Shown here: piece by piece, positions 1 through 8,524 of the stretch
Position numbering within the stretch: the first letter of the stretch is position 1
Layout: the number at the start of each line of letters is the position of its first letter
Made by a program: the position numbers and the translations under genes
Assembly: GCF_030929555.1 (NCBI RefSeq)
Contig: NZ_JAVFVT010000001.1
Span: 62,001-126,000, forward strand
Direction of reading: 5' to 3'
Source: Paenibacillus sp. LHD-117
Lineage (GTDB): Bacteria > Bacillota > Bacilli > Paenibacillales > Paenibacillaceae
DNA: 64,000 nt
Notes under the pieces: generated by a model
The model's input: only the letters and a program-made list of their open reading frames with translations
What the model was told of the DNA's origin: nothing
The model's database searches: none

Positions 1-342
1 GATCGTGCTTCTCAGGTTATCGAGAAAATCTGCCACTTTATCGAAAATCACTTGGAAGATGATTTATCATTGGTTAGGTTGGCAGAGATCCATTATTTTA
101 ATCCGTCATACTTATCCCGTTTCTTCAAACAGGAGTATGGCTCTAATTTATCCGAATATATCGATAAATGCCGTATTAGAAGAGCTAAGGAGCTGCTGAA
201 GGACGCAGATCAGAAGGTAAGGGACGTTGCGAACGCAGTCGGATACGAGGCAGCCCATTCATTCACTCGATTCTTCAAAAAAGCGACAGGAATGACGCCT
301 CAAGAGTATCGCGATAGTTTAATCATAAGCGAGGGTTATTAA
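1..342 (+). CDS. AraC-type DNA-binding domain, C-terminal part of a regulator (5' end cut by window)
   Basis: The frame is open from the first base, so the gene starts outside the window. The visible 113 residues form an AraC-type double helix-turn-helix: the first HTH is around LVRLAEIHYFNPSYLSRFFK and the second around VRDVANAVGYEAAHSFTRFF, followed by the family signature end KATGMTPQEYRD. This is the DNA-binding end of either a YesN-type response regulator or a plain AraC regulator; the missing N-terminus decides which. A strong terminator follows directly. It faces the same way as the xylan genes downstream, which fits a sugar regulator, but nothing in the sequence shows its target. Confidence 0.9.
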   Translation, partial: DRASQVIEKICHFIENHLEDDLSLVRLAEIHYFNPSYLSRFFKQEYGSNLSEYIDKCRIRRAKELLKDADQKVRDVANAVGYEAAHSFTRFFKKATGMTPQEYRDSLIISEGY

Positions 343-346
343 ACAA

Positions 347-386
347 AAAGAGCGACAGACTTGGGAATCCAAGTTTGTCGCTCTTT
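347..386 (+). terminator. rho-independent terminator
   Basis: A long stem of about 18 bp (AAAGAGCGACA-ACTTGG paired with CCAAGT-TGTCGCTCTTT, one mismatch) with a GAAT loop and a T run. It ends the AraC-type gene. The symmetrical A and T tracts would let it work in both directions. Confidence 0.9.
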
Positions 387-426
387 TCTGTAGTTGAATG
401 GAGAGCGTGTTTTGAACTTCTAGAAC

Positions 427-486
427 TTGACAGGTATTGGACGTAGTGTTCGGCAGGTTGTTGACGTTAAATGTAAGCGTTACACT
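427..486 (+). promoter_or_regulatory. composite operator: CAGGT direct repeat plus cre-like box
   Basis: CAGGT at 431-435 and again at 454-458 (23 apart), both in a TTNRRCAGGT context, followed by the palindrome TGTAA-gcg-TTACA at 473-485. The CG of that palindrome lies 24 bases after the start of the second CAGGT. The same layout recurs upstream of the ABC operon at 17182, the binding-protein operon at 23904 and the GH51 gene at 60550. The second repeat is 69 bases before the GH43 start. Direct repeats about two helix turns apart are typical of AraC-family sites; which protein binds is inference. Confidence 0.6.
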
Positions 487-522
487 TTTTATATATGTAT
501 TGCAACTAAAAATCGGGAGTTG

Positions 523-1995
523 ATGGAAGGCATGAATGATGAACTGAAAGTTAGCAGCATTACGCTTACAAAGCCAGTAGGAAAACTTCCACCGAACGGT
601 AATCCGGTTATTGCCCACAAATTCGGCGCCGATCCTTATGCATTGGTGTTCAACGGACGCGTGTACCTTTACAACACGAATGATGTACTCGAGTTTGATT
701 CGGAAGGGAATGTCAAAGACAACACATATGGAACGATTAATACGTTGTCGGTCGTATCTTCTGACGATCTTGTAAATTGGATGGATCATGGTGTTATTAA
801 CGTAGCCGGACCAATCGGCGCAGCTAAGTGGGCGACGCAGTCCTGGGCGCCAGCGGCCGCACATAAAGTCATCAAAGGGAAAGACAAGTTTTTCTTGTAT
901 TTCGCCAATAATGCAAGCGGCATCGGCGTATTGGCGAGTGACAGCCCAACCGGTCCTTGGGTGGATCCAATAGGCAAACCTCTCATTTCGAGAGAAATGC
1001 CAGCAGCGTCAGGCGTCACATGGCTATTCGATCCGGCCGTATTGGTAGATGACGATGGTACGGGATATCTATATTACGGCGGCGGCGTCCCGGAAGGCGA
1101 GTATGAGATGCCTAATACCGCGCGCGTTATCCAGCTTGGGGAAGACATGATCAGTATTGTAGGAGAGGCAGCTGCAATACCTGCCCCATTCATGTTCGAG
1201 GATGCCGGCATTAATAAATATAACGGTGTCTATTACTTTACTTATTGCTCGAATTTCTACGATGGAGCACGACCGGAAGGGAGTCCTCCTGCTGGTGAGA
1301 TCGCCTATATGACGAGCAGTAGTCCTATGGGACCCTGGGATTACAAAGGCACGATACTCAAAAATCCGGGTCATTTCTTTGGTGTAGGAGGCAATAACCA
1401 TCATGCGATGTTCCAGTTCCAAGGGACATGGTATATGGCCTATCATGCACAGACTTTATCCAAAGCGATGGGAGTTCCAAAAGGGTATCGGTCGACGCAT
1501 CTGAATATCGTTCAGTTCGATGCTGACGGCTCCATACAAGAGATTAATGCCGATATGAGAGGCGTAGCAGGAATTAAAAAACTCGATCCGTATTCGCTGG
1601 CGGATGCGGCGACAATTGCATGGAGCGCGGGAATTAATGCGAGCCCCCTTGTCGTGGATGAAGAAGGTCGGGGATCAGCCAAGCAAATAGTCACTGAGAT
1701 TGGCGATGGAGATTGGATTTCTGTATCTGCCGTTGATTTTGGTAGCGGGGCACAATCCTTTTTGGCATGGGTGTCGAGCGCAGAAGCGGGAAGCACATTA
1801 GAGCTCAGACTCGATGGTTTAGACGGATTGGTAATTGGCAAGATGGATATTCCATCAACCGGCGGTTGGAATCAATGGAAAGAATTAAATACCGACGTTC
1901 ACGACGTTAATGGCGTGCACGATTTGTATTTTATATTTAGAGGCGATCCAGACAAGGAGTTGGTTCGTCTCAATGCTTGGCAGTTCCGTAGGTAG
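523..1995 (+). CDS. GH43 glycosidase with C-terminal CBM6, probable alpha-L-arabinofuranosidase / xylosidase
   Basis: A five-bladed beta-propeller hydrolase of family GH43. The three acidic catalytic positions are visible: Asp in FGADPYALVF, Asp in WLFDPAVLVDDDG and the likely general acid Glu in MFEDAGINKYNG. A CBM6-like beta-sandwich forms the last 130 residues (from about DAATIAWSAGI to LNAWQFRR). The combination is typical of arabinoxylan arabinofuranohydrolases. There is no signal peptide, so it probably acts inside the cell on imported oligosaccharides. The start is uncertain: ATG 523 has GGGAG only three bases upstream and ATG 532 is the alternative; the frame is open upstream to 427 but the operator lies there. 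The gene is monocistronic, bounded by terminators on both sides. Confidence 0.85.
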   Translation: MEGMNDELKVSSITLTKPVGKLPPNGNPVIAHKFGADPYALVFNGRVYLYNTNDVLEFDSEGNVKDNTYGTINTLSVVSSDDLVNWMDHGVINVAGPIGAAKWATQSWAPAAAHKVIKGKDKFFLYFANNASGIGVLASDSPTGPWVDPIGKPLISREMPAASGVTWLFDPAVLVDDDGTGYLYYGGGVPEGEYEMPNTARVIQLGEDMISIVGEAAAIPAPFMFEDAGINKYNGVYYFTYCSNFYDGARPEGSPPAGEIAYMTSSSPMGPWDYKGTILKNPGHFFGVGGNNHHAMFQFQGTWYMAYHAQTLSKAMGVPKGYRSTHLNIVQFDADGSIQEINADMRGVAGIKKLDPYSLADAATIAWSAGINASPLVVDEEGRGSAKQIVTEIGDGDWISVSAVDFGSGAQSFLAWVSSAEAGSTLELRLDGLDGLVIGKMDIPSTGGWNQWKELNTDVHDVNGVHDLYFIFRGDPDKELVRLNAWQFRR

Positions 1996-2031
1996 ACACC
2001 AACACGATCCGCAAACATAGATCATGCCAGA

Positions 2032-2057
2032 CAAAACGCCCCGCAAGGGGCATTTTT
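2032..2057 (+). terminator. rho-independent terminator
   Basis: GCCCC-GCAA-GGGGC stem-loop followed by ATTTTT, just after the GH43 gene. Confidence 0.8.
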
Positions 2058-2091
2058 ATGGAATAAAAACAGTGAATGCGAGGTGTTTTTG

Positions 2092-5000
2092 ATGAGTTGG
2101 ATGAGATTGAAAAAGACGCTAGCCTTGATGCTTGCTTGCGCTCTTGTCATTTCGTCCGCAATGCTGACTGCGCCTAAGGGGACGAATGCGGCGCCTGTAT
2201 CTTTAGCTTTCGATTTTGAGGATGTGACTACGCAAGGTTGGTTTAGTCGCGGGGATACTCTGTCGATTTCGGAGGTAGCAGCACATAGCGGAAATCAAGC
2301 ATTATTATCTGAAGGGAGAACGGCGAATTGGAACGGTCCAGGTTATGACTTAACGGCTGCTCTGTTGCCGGGCATGGATTACCGTTTTGAGGCATATGTG
2401 AAGCTCAAGGAGGGCGAAGCCGATGCCAATGTTAGCATGACGGTGGCACGTGATTCAGAAGGCAAGACGTTCTTCGATACTTTGGCATTTCAGTCTCCGG
2501 TTAGCGATGATGAATGGACGAAGCTTTCCGCAACCTATTCTTATTCCGGTGAGGCTACAGGACTAACGGTATACTTCGAGCTTCCGACATCACTTGGATC
2601 TTTCTATGTTGATGATGTCTCGATTACGGAAGTAGATGTAGCCGGACCCGAGCCGGTCGTTACCGATTTCGAAGACGGTACGACTCAGGGATGGATTGGC
2701 CGTGGCGGCAATGAGACACTGACGGCCGTACAAGAGGCTGCTTATTCTGGGGCATACGGTTTGAAGGTCGAGAACCGGCAGCAAGGTTGGAATGGACCTC
2801 AACTCGACTTGACATCGTTTATGCAAAGCGGAAACAATTATTCAATTTCGGCATGGGTGAAGCTTCCAACCGGGACGGCGGATGCCCCTGTATCGTTGTT
2901 GGTGCAACGATCAACTGGTGGAACTACCTATTATGAAAGAGTAGCGGGTAAAACGGTAAACGATGATGGCTGGGTCAAAGTATCCGGTGAATATAAGCTA
3001 GATCATCCCGTGGAATATATCGGCGTTTACTTCGAATCGTTTGATATGCCGACTCTCCCGTTTCTTATCGATGACTTCCGTATCGAGCAGGTTCCCCCAC
3101 CAGAACCGATCGAAATCGAACAAGACATTCCGAACCTGAAAGATGTGTTCGCGGATCACTTCATCCTGGGCTCATCATTGCTGGTGGAGGAGATCGAAGA
3201 TCTGGAGGGACCGGATGCTCAACTGCTGAAAAAACATTTTAACAGTCTGACTGCCGGCAACGAACTGAAATGGGATGCAACAGAGCCGGTTGAAGGCCAG
3301 TTTGAATTCGCTAGAGCCGACAAGATTTACGATTTCGCCGTGCAAAATGACATTGCTTTCCGCGGGCATACGTTGATCTGGCACTCGCAGACGCCTGAAT
3401 GGGTGTTCTACGATGAAGAAGGCAATCTAGCTAGCAAAGAATTGTTGTTTGCGCGCATGAAGAGCCATATTGACGAAGTCGTTGGCCGATACAAAGGTCA
3501 GATATATGCATGGGACGTCGTGAACGAAGTAATCGAAGTTGGCGATCAGCAGCCGAATGGACTTCGCAACAGTCTCTGGTATCAAATCGCGGGCGAAGAG
3601 TTTATAGAGAAAGCGTTCGAGTATGCGCATACTGCGGATCCCGACGCTAAGCTGTATATTAATGACTACAATACGAATATTCCAGATAAAAGACAAGCGT
3701 TGTATGACTTGATCAAGCGATTGCAGAACAAAGGTATTCCGGTTCATGGCATCGGCCATCAGACTCATATCGGCATTGAATATCCTGCCGTACAGGAAAT
3801 TGACCAGACGATCGAGAAGTTCCGGGATCTTGGCATTGAGCAGCAAATTACAGAGCTGGACATGAGCATTTATACGAACGATTCACAATCTTACGAGACG
3901 TTTCCTCTCGAGCTTCAGTTGAAGCAGGCTCATCGTTACAAGGAAATTTTTGACGTATTCAAAAAGCACGATGATCAAATTACGGCTGTTATCTTCTGGG
4001 GCAAGGATGATTGGAATACCTGGCTTCGTACATTCCCTGTTACCCGCAATAACTGGCCGCTGTTGTTCGATGAGCGACTTCAGGCGAAATACGCATACTG
4101 GGCGCTCGTCGATCCAACAAAAGTTCCGGTCGAGATTAATTACGCGACAGCACGCCAAGGAGGTGTGCAGATTGATGCTGTTACAGACGAAGCATGGAAC
4201 CGTACACCGGCAATACAAGTTTCGAATGCAGGAGAAGTTGCTTTTACGTTCAAGTCGCTATGGGAGAGTGATCGGCTGTATGTAACGGCTGACGTTACTG
4301 ATTCTTCAGTCAATGCAAGCGATGCGGTTGAAGTATTCGTTGATAGAAACAATGGAAAGACGGATGCCTACGAAGAGGATGATAAGAAATATTCGTTCTC
4401 CCGAAGCGGCATGAATGCGCCGGCAGGAACGACATTTGCTTCTTCCGTAACGGATGACGGATATCGCATCGAAGCTTCAATACCGCTGAGCGATGCAGAG
4501 ATAGGTCAAGAAATCGGTTTTGACGTTAGGATATTGGACGGGGAAGACCAGCCGCCGACAATCAAATCGTGGAACGATACGACTAACCAGCAAGATACGG
4601 ACACCTCTCAATTTGGCATACTCACGTTAGCAGAGGGGCCTCTCTTCACGCGTTCTGTGGTAGGAACGCCAACGATTGACGGCGAGAAGGATCAAATATG
4701 GTCATCCGCTAATGAGATTTCTACGGAAAGATGGGTTATTGGTTCGGATAGAGCAACAGCGAAGGTACGTACGTTATGGGACGATGAAAAATTGTACGTG
4801 TTAGCAGAGGTGACGGATCCATTACTTTCTAAGGAGAGCGCTAATGCACACGAGCAAGATTCGGTTGAAATTTTCATTGACCAGAATAATGCCGCATCCG
4901 CGTATTTTGAAGAAGACGATGGTCAATATCGGATCAATTTCGATAACGAGAAGACGTTAAATCCAGCTTCGAAGAGCGGGAATTTGGTATCCGCAACGAA

Positions 5001-6363
5001 GCGTACAGCTAACGGTTATGTCGTAGAAGCAGCGATTCTGCTTGATGGCATAACGCCAACCGTCGGCGGTACGATTGGCTTCGACATTCAGGTTAATGAT
5101 GATCATAACGGAGATGGGGCAAGGGATAGTGTTGCCATCTGGAACGATCGATCCGGACTTTCTTGGCAAAGTACGACTGGCTATGGTCAATTGACCTTTG
5201 TGGAAGCAGAGACTGAACCCGGAGGCGGTCCAGGAGGAGGCGGGAATACACCACCAACTACTCCAAGCGAAGAACCTCCGACCATGTCGGATGTCGATTT
5301 CACAGCAGCAATCGCGGAGGCTGAGAAAAGTCAGTTAACGATTGGAGCGAAAGTCGACGATTTCGGCCAGGGAGTGTTAGTTCTATCGGCAAAACAGCTT
5401 GGGCAAGCAGTCTCAGCCGGCATTAAGACCATTGTTGTCCGTTCGGGAGCGGCTATACTGGAGTTGCCACTTGCTTTGTTGTTGACTGATGAAGAATCTA
5501 AGCCAGTCAAGCTGACGGTTGGTCATGTCGATCCTAAGACGCTGCCGGAGCCAACGCAAGCCATTTTAGGTAACAATCAAGTATTCGATTTTACGTTAAT
5601 GGTAGGCGGCAAGTCCGTCACGGACTTTGCTAATGGTCATACCGTCAAGGTATTCATCCCATATGAATTGAAGACTGGAGACAAGAAAGGACAAGTCGTT
5701 GCTTATTATATTGCGGACGACGGAACGCTTGAGGTTGTCAAAAACTCTCGTTACAAGGCGGGATCCCTGGAATTTAAAGTGAAGCATTTCAGCAAGTATG
5801 CGGCAGCAGTCGCGATTACAACGTTTGAAGATCTTAATGAAGCCGAGTGGGCACGTGAAGCCATAGAAGCGATTTCGGCACGGGGAATTGCTAAAGGCAT
5901 TTCCGAAACAACTTTCGCTCCGAACTTGGCCGTTACAAGGGAACAATTTATTCATCTCTTGGTTGAGACGTTTGGTCTCGAGACAAATAACGCCAATCAT
6001 GCCTTCTCAGATGGAGCTGACGGTGCTTATTACGAGTTATCGGTGGCTACCGCCGCAAAGCTTGGAATCGTCAAAGGAAAGACGAGTGGTCTCTTTGGAG
6101 TAGGTGAGGCAATTAGCCGTCAAGACATGGCCGTTATGCTCATCCGGGCTATTAAAGCAGGCGCTATCGAATTACCGAAGCAGCAAACATCGGTTAAGTT
6201 TGCGGACGACTCTCGAATATCGGACTATGCAGAAATGGCTGTGTCCGAGCTACAGCAAGCGAATATCGTAAGCGGTAAGCCCGGAAATTTGTTCGATCCT
6301 CGGGGTACGTTTACGCGAGCCGAAGCTGCGAGTATCTTGTACCGGATCCTGGAATGGTTGTAA
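2092..6363 (+). CDS. SLH-anchored multidomain GH10 endo-xylanase
   Basis: Hydrolyses internal beta-1,4 links in xylan at the cell surface. Order of domains: signal peptide ending near GTNAA; two CBM22-like modules (about 35-180 and 190-330, each with a YVDD or LIDD end); GH10 barrel (about 345-685) with acid/base Glu479 in WDVVNEV and nucleophile Glu588 in ITELDMS; two CBM9-like modules (about 690-860 and 865-1040); a Gly/Pro linker; a beta-rich domain of unknown role; three SLH repeats to the end, which bind secondary cell-wall polymer. At 1424 residues it has the layout of the large Paenibacillus surface xylanases (XynA1 type). ATG 2092 is chosen over GTG 2083 because GAGG at 2080-2083 is then correctly spaced. 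Nothing looks damaged. Confidence 0.95.
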   Translation: MSWMRLKKTLALMLACALVISSAMLTAPKGTNAAPVSLAFDFEDVTTQGWFSRGDTLSISEVAAHSGNQALLSEGRTANWNGPGYDLTAALLPGMDYRFEAYVKLKEGEADANVSMTVARDSEGKTFFDTLAFQSPVSDDEWTKLSATYSYSGEATGLTVYFELPTSLGSFYVDDVSITEVDVAGPEPVVTDFEDGTTQGWIGRGGNETLTAVQEAAYSGAYGLKVENRQQGWNGPQLDLTSFMQSGNNYSISAWVKLPTGTADAPVSLLVQRSTGGTTYYERVAGKTVNDDGWVKVSGEYKLDHPVEYIGVYFESFDMPTLPFLIDDFRIEQVPPPEPIEIEQDIPNLKDVFADHFILGSSLLVEEIEDLEGPDAQLLKKHFNSLTAGNELKWDATEPVEGQFEFARADKIYDFAVQNDIAFRGHTLIWHSQTPEWVFYDEEGNLASKELLFARMKSHIDEVVGRYKGQIYAWDVVNEVIEVGDQQPNGLRNSLWYQIAGEEFIEKAFEYAHTADPDAKLYINDYNTNIPDKRQALYDLIKRLQNKGIPVHGIGHQTHIGIEYPAVQEIDQTIEKFRDLGIEQQITELDMSIYTNDSQSYETFPLELQLKQAHRYKEIFDVFKKHDDQITAVIFWGKDDWNTWLRTFPVTRNNWPLLFDERLQAKYAYWALVDPTKVPVEINYATARQGGVQIDAVTDEAWNRTPAIQVSNAGEVAFTFKSLWESDRLYVTADVTDSSVNASDAVEVFVDRNNGKTDAYEEDDKKYSFSRSGMNAPAGTTFASSVTDDGYRIEASIPLSDAEIGQEIGFDVRILDGEDQPPTIKSWNDTTNQQDTDTSQFGILTLAEGPLFTRSVVGTPTIDGEKDQIWSSANEISTERWVIGSDRATAKVRTLWDDEKLYVLAEVTDPLLSKESANAHEQDSVEIFIDQNNAASAYFEEDDGQYRINFDNEKTLNPASKSGNLVSATKRTANGYVVEAAILLDGITPTVGGTIGFDIQVNDDHNGDGARDSVAIWNDRSGLSWQSTTGYGQLTFVEAETEPGGGPGGGGNTPPTTPSEEPPTMSDVDFTAAIAEAEKSQLTIGAKVDDFGQGVLVLSAKQLGQAVSAGIKTIVVRSGAAILELPLALLLTDEESKPVKLTVGHVDPKTLPEPTQAILGNNQVFDFTLMVGGKSVTDFANGHTVKVFIPYELKTGDKKGQVVAYYIADDGTLEVVKNSRYKAGSLEFKVKHFSKYAAAVAITTFEDLNEAEWAREAIEAISARGIAKGISETTFAPNLAVTREQFIHLLVETFGLETNNANHAFSDGADGAYYELSVATAAKLGIVKGKTSGLFGVGEAISRQDMAVMLIRAIKAGAIELPKQQTSVKFADDSRISDYAEMAVSELQQANIVSGKPGNLFDPRGTFTRAEAASILYRILEWL

Positions 6364-6376
6364 TTTCAAATTAATA

Positions 6377-6412
6377 AAAATAACTGCGCAAGCGTTGCGC
6401 AGTTATTTTTTC
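6377..6412 (+). terminator. rho-independent terminator
   Basis: Perfect stem TAACTGCGCAA / TTGCGCAGTTA with a three-base loop, then TTTTTT. It ends the surface xylanase gene. The following stretch to about 6590 is AT-rich and shows no gene. Confidence 0.9.
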
Positions 6413-6593
6413 ATTAATTTGCTATCCGATATGATGAAAAATGAAGTTCCGATTGTTAAGATCTTACAAACCGCGGAATCGTCGGATACGAAGATTTTCA
6501 ACAGATCTCACCCGCGTTATGCAAAGTCACTTTTAAACAATACTCAACCTATTCTCTAAACAACGGAAGAGTTATTCTAATCTTAGATAGCTT

Positions 6594-6737
6594 TTGTTAA
6601 CAAGGTATAACGATACGCTGGTTGGAGGATTTATCGCTATCTCGTATGAAAAAGAGGAGGATTTTGAAGGAATGGTGCAAACACTTCTCGAAAGAGAGAA
6701 CGATGAGAATCTGGCAGAAGGATTGGAGGATACATAG
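6594..6737 (+). pseudogene. short open frame upstream of, and in phase with, the S41 peptidase (possible gene remnant)
   Basis: A 47-codon frame beginning at a possible TTG (6594) and ending in TAG at 6735-6737, immediately before the GTG start of the peptidase gene and in the same phase. Its residues (for example GGFIAISYEKEEDFEGMVQ and ENDENLAEGLEDT) look like real protein sequence. I do not recognise the family. It may be the C-terminal end of a decayed gene, a small coupled protein, or an N-terminal part of the peptidase cut off by a nonsense codon. There is no good ribosome binding site for it. Confidence 0.3.
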
Positions 6738-7982
6738 GTGGGTGACTTTAGTATTGAGGAACGGGCATGGATCACCGGGAGGATATATCATCAAATTGCG
6801 GAGTATTTTGCTCATTGGGAAGATTCCTCCTTCCCTCGTGAACAACTGAATGATGTTTATCGAGAATGTTTACATGAAGGACTCGCTGCGCAAAACAGGG
6901 ATCGGTTCGTTGCAGTAATGCGACGGTGGATCGGGAAACTCCAAAATGGACATTCTTGGTGTTATGATACAACGTTTGATTCAGGGTCCCAAGTTGGCTT
7001 TCAATTAGAACGCATGGATGAAGGCTGGATTGTAATCGGTAGCTTGATTGATGAGGTTGATGAGGGCGATGTTATTGAACTAATAGATGGATTTTCTCCC
7101 GATGAATGGATGGCACAAGCAAAACCATTTGTAACAGTGCGCCAACCTAAAACACAGGAAACGCAGTGGCAATACATCATGCCAACTTTATGGAATGTCC
7201 ACGAAGCAATATTAAGAGTTCGAAAGAGGGATGATAAGGTTAGAGAGTTTAAGTACAAACCTTTTCGCTTGGACGCTGATGACCCAAGAAGTAAAAGTCT
7301 TAAAGCAAAAAACTACAAAAAGAAGCAAGAACGCACAGAGGGTCGCTGGATAAGGGACGGGGAAGTTGGTTACATTCGTATCCCTAGTTTCCAAGAGGCG
7401 CATTACGCTGAAGATGCGCTATCTTACGTCCAACAATTCTCATCAGCCCGTGTCATTATTTTTGATGTACGCTCTAATGGTGGAGGAAACACACCATCAT
7501 CACTAACAAAAGCCATAATGGATCGTCAATATAGATGGTGGACGGAAACCTCGCCTAACATTGGTCACCTGCGTCGCCGACACTCTGACAGCAGTCAGTT
7601 CACATTATTGCCAGACGGAACAGGTGCTCATTGTGTCGGGGATTGGATAGAACCTTCTTATTGTCAATTCGCCGGTAAGATTATCGCCCTTGCAGATCGT
7701 TATACGGGGTCTGCAGCGGAAGATTTTCTGATGCCAATCAAGGATACAGGTCGAGGAATCCTGATTGGGGAGACTACTTGGGGTTCGACAGGGCAGCCAG
7801 TATTCTTTGATTATAAAGATGTACACGTCGGCATCGGTTCTGTTCGTGCTTTTCTGCCTGATGGTACAAAATTCGAAGGCGTTGGAATTAAACCCGATAT
7901 TTCGATTTATCGAGATCGTGAGGACTCATACATTGGACGTGATCCTGTCTTGGAGAAAGCGTTGCAAATATTGGAATGTTAA
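6738..7982 (+). CDS. S41-family (tail-specific / tricorn-core-like) serine peptidase
   Basis: 414 residues. The core has the S41 signature: a strand ending FDVRSNGGGN (about residues 247-256), then the nucleophile region TGSAAEDF with the expected catalytic Ser, then IGETTWGSTGQP. In CtpA-type S41A enzymes the last motif carries the catalytic Lys (TxGKG); here there is Ser instead, so the enzyme resembles the S41B/tricorn branch or may not be a classical Ser-Lys protease. No signal peptide or PDZ domain is evident, so it is probably cytoplasmic. GTG 6738 is preceded by GGAGG with 8-base spacing. It has its own terminator, and nothing links it to xylan use. Confidence 0.8.
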   Translation: MGDFSIEERAWITGRIYHQIAEYFAHWEDSSFPREQLNDVYRECLHEGLAAQNRDRFVAVMRRWIGKLQNGHSWCYDTTFDSGSQVGFQLERMDEGWIVIGSLIDEVDEGDVIELIDGFSPDEWMAQAKPFVTVRQPKTQETQWQYIMPTLWNVHEAILRVRKRDDKVREFKYKPFRLDADDPRSKSLKAKNYKKKQERTEGRWIRDGEVGYIRIPSFQEAHYAEDALSYVQQFSSARVIIFDVRSNGGGNTPSSLTKAIMDRQYRWWTETSPNIGHLRRRHSDSSQFTLLPDGTGAHCVGDWIEPSYCQFAGKIIALADRYTGSAAEDFLMPIKDTGRGILIGETTWGSTGQPVFFDYKDVHVGIGSVRAFLPDGTKFEGVGIKPDISIYRDREDSYIGRDPVLEKALQILEC

Positions 7983-8043
7983 TACATACAATCAACTTAT
8001 TGCTGTTGATTTAGCGGGCAACGCTTGTTAAAACTTTCGAAGA

Positions 8044-8072
8044 AAGGGCCCTTCGCATTGAAGGGTCTTTAT
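8044..8072 (+). terminator. rho-independent terminator
   Basis: CCCTTC-GCATT-GAAGGG stem-loop followed by TCTTT, after the S41 peptidase gene. Confidence 0.65.
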
Positions 8073-8204
8073 GGGAGGGGCGGGCCTGATAGTGGTTGAC
8101 GGTTTATGGCTGGGGATGAAGATCAAGAATACATGGATAATCCTAATAATCACTCCGTTTGTTCGCAGCAACACTTTCCGAGAATGTCGTCATGGATAAA
8201 ATGA

Positions 8205-8345
8205 CTTGATCGAATCTATATGATGGAAAATGGTACAATTATTGAACAGGGATCACACGATGAACTTATGAAGCTTAATGGGAAATATGCTCATATGTTT
8301 AATCTGCAGGCTTCTAGGTACCGAGTGGTTGTTGGGGCCGGCTAA
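8205..8345 (+). pseudogene. C-terminal relic of an ABC exporter ATPase
   Basis: 46 codons reading LDRIYMMENGTIIEQGSHDE and then LMKLNGKYAHMFNLQASRY. This is the typical end of an ABC exporter nucleotide-binding domain, after the H-loop: (A)DRIxVLENGxIxEQGxHxEL...GxYAxMFxLQA. An in-frame TGA lies immediately upstream, and no Walker or signature motifs are present before it (8073-8204 holds nothing I recognise). So only the last part of the gene survives, and the remainder was deleted or scrambled. A terminator follows at 8381. Confidence 0.75.
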
Positions 8346-8380
8346 TCTTTTCACAAGGAGCATTTGCTAATTCATTATGA

Positions 8381-8407
8381 AAGGCTGCCAATCGGCAGCC
8401 TTTTCTT
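8381..8407 (+). terminator. bidirectional rho-independent terminator
   Basis: AAAGGCTGCC-AATC-GGCAGCCTTTTCTTT. It serves the relic ABC gene on the + strand. On the - strand it reads as AAAAGGCTGCC...GGCAGCCTTT and can end GH8 transcription. Confidence 0.85.
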
Positions 8408-8440
8408 TATGCTTTGAATTAAGATAAATCATTCCTGCAA

Positions 8441-8498
8441 TTCGACAGGTATCCGCCAATCATGCAACAGGTTGTTCTTTCGTCTGGAAATCGTAAAA
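8441..8498 (+). promoter_or_regulatory. orphan copy of the CAGGT composite operator
   Basis: CAGGT at 8446-8450 (in TTCGACAGGT) and at 8468-8472 (in AACAGGTTGTT), 22 apart, with CG at 8492-8493, exactly 24 bases after the second repeat as in the other copies. Unlike them, it has no + strand gene downstream: the GH8 gene lies there in antisense. It is probably the leftover upstream region of a lost gene, or it drives an antisense transcript. Confidence 0.45.
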
Positions 8499-8524
8499 TT
8501 AAAGCCCTGGAGCAGAGTCTCTTC

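Noticed and set aside
319..864. 181-codon frame on the - strand
   Set aside because: It is antisense to the GH43 gene and a terminator, has no recognisable domain, and the + strand frame has clear catalytic motifs.
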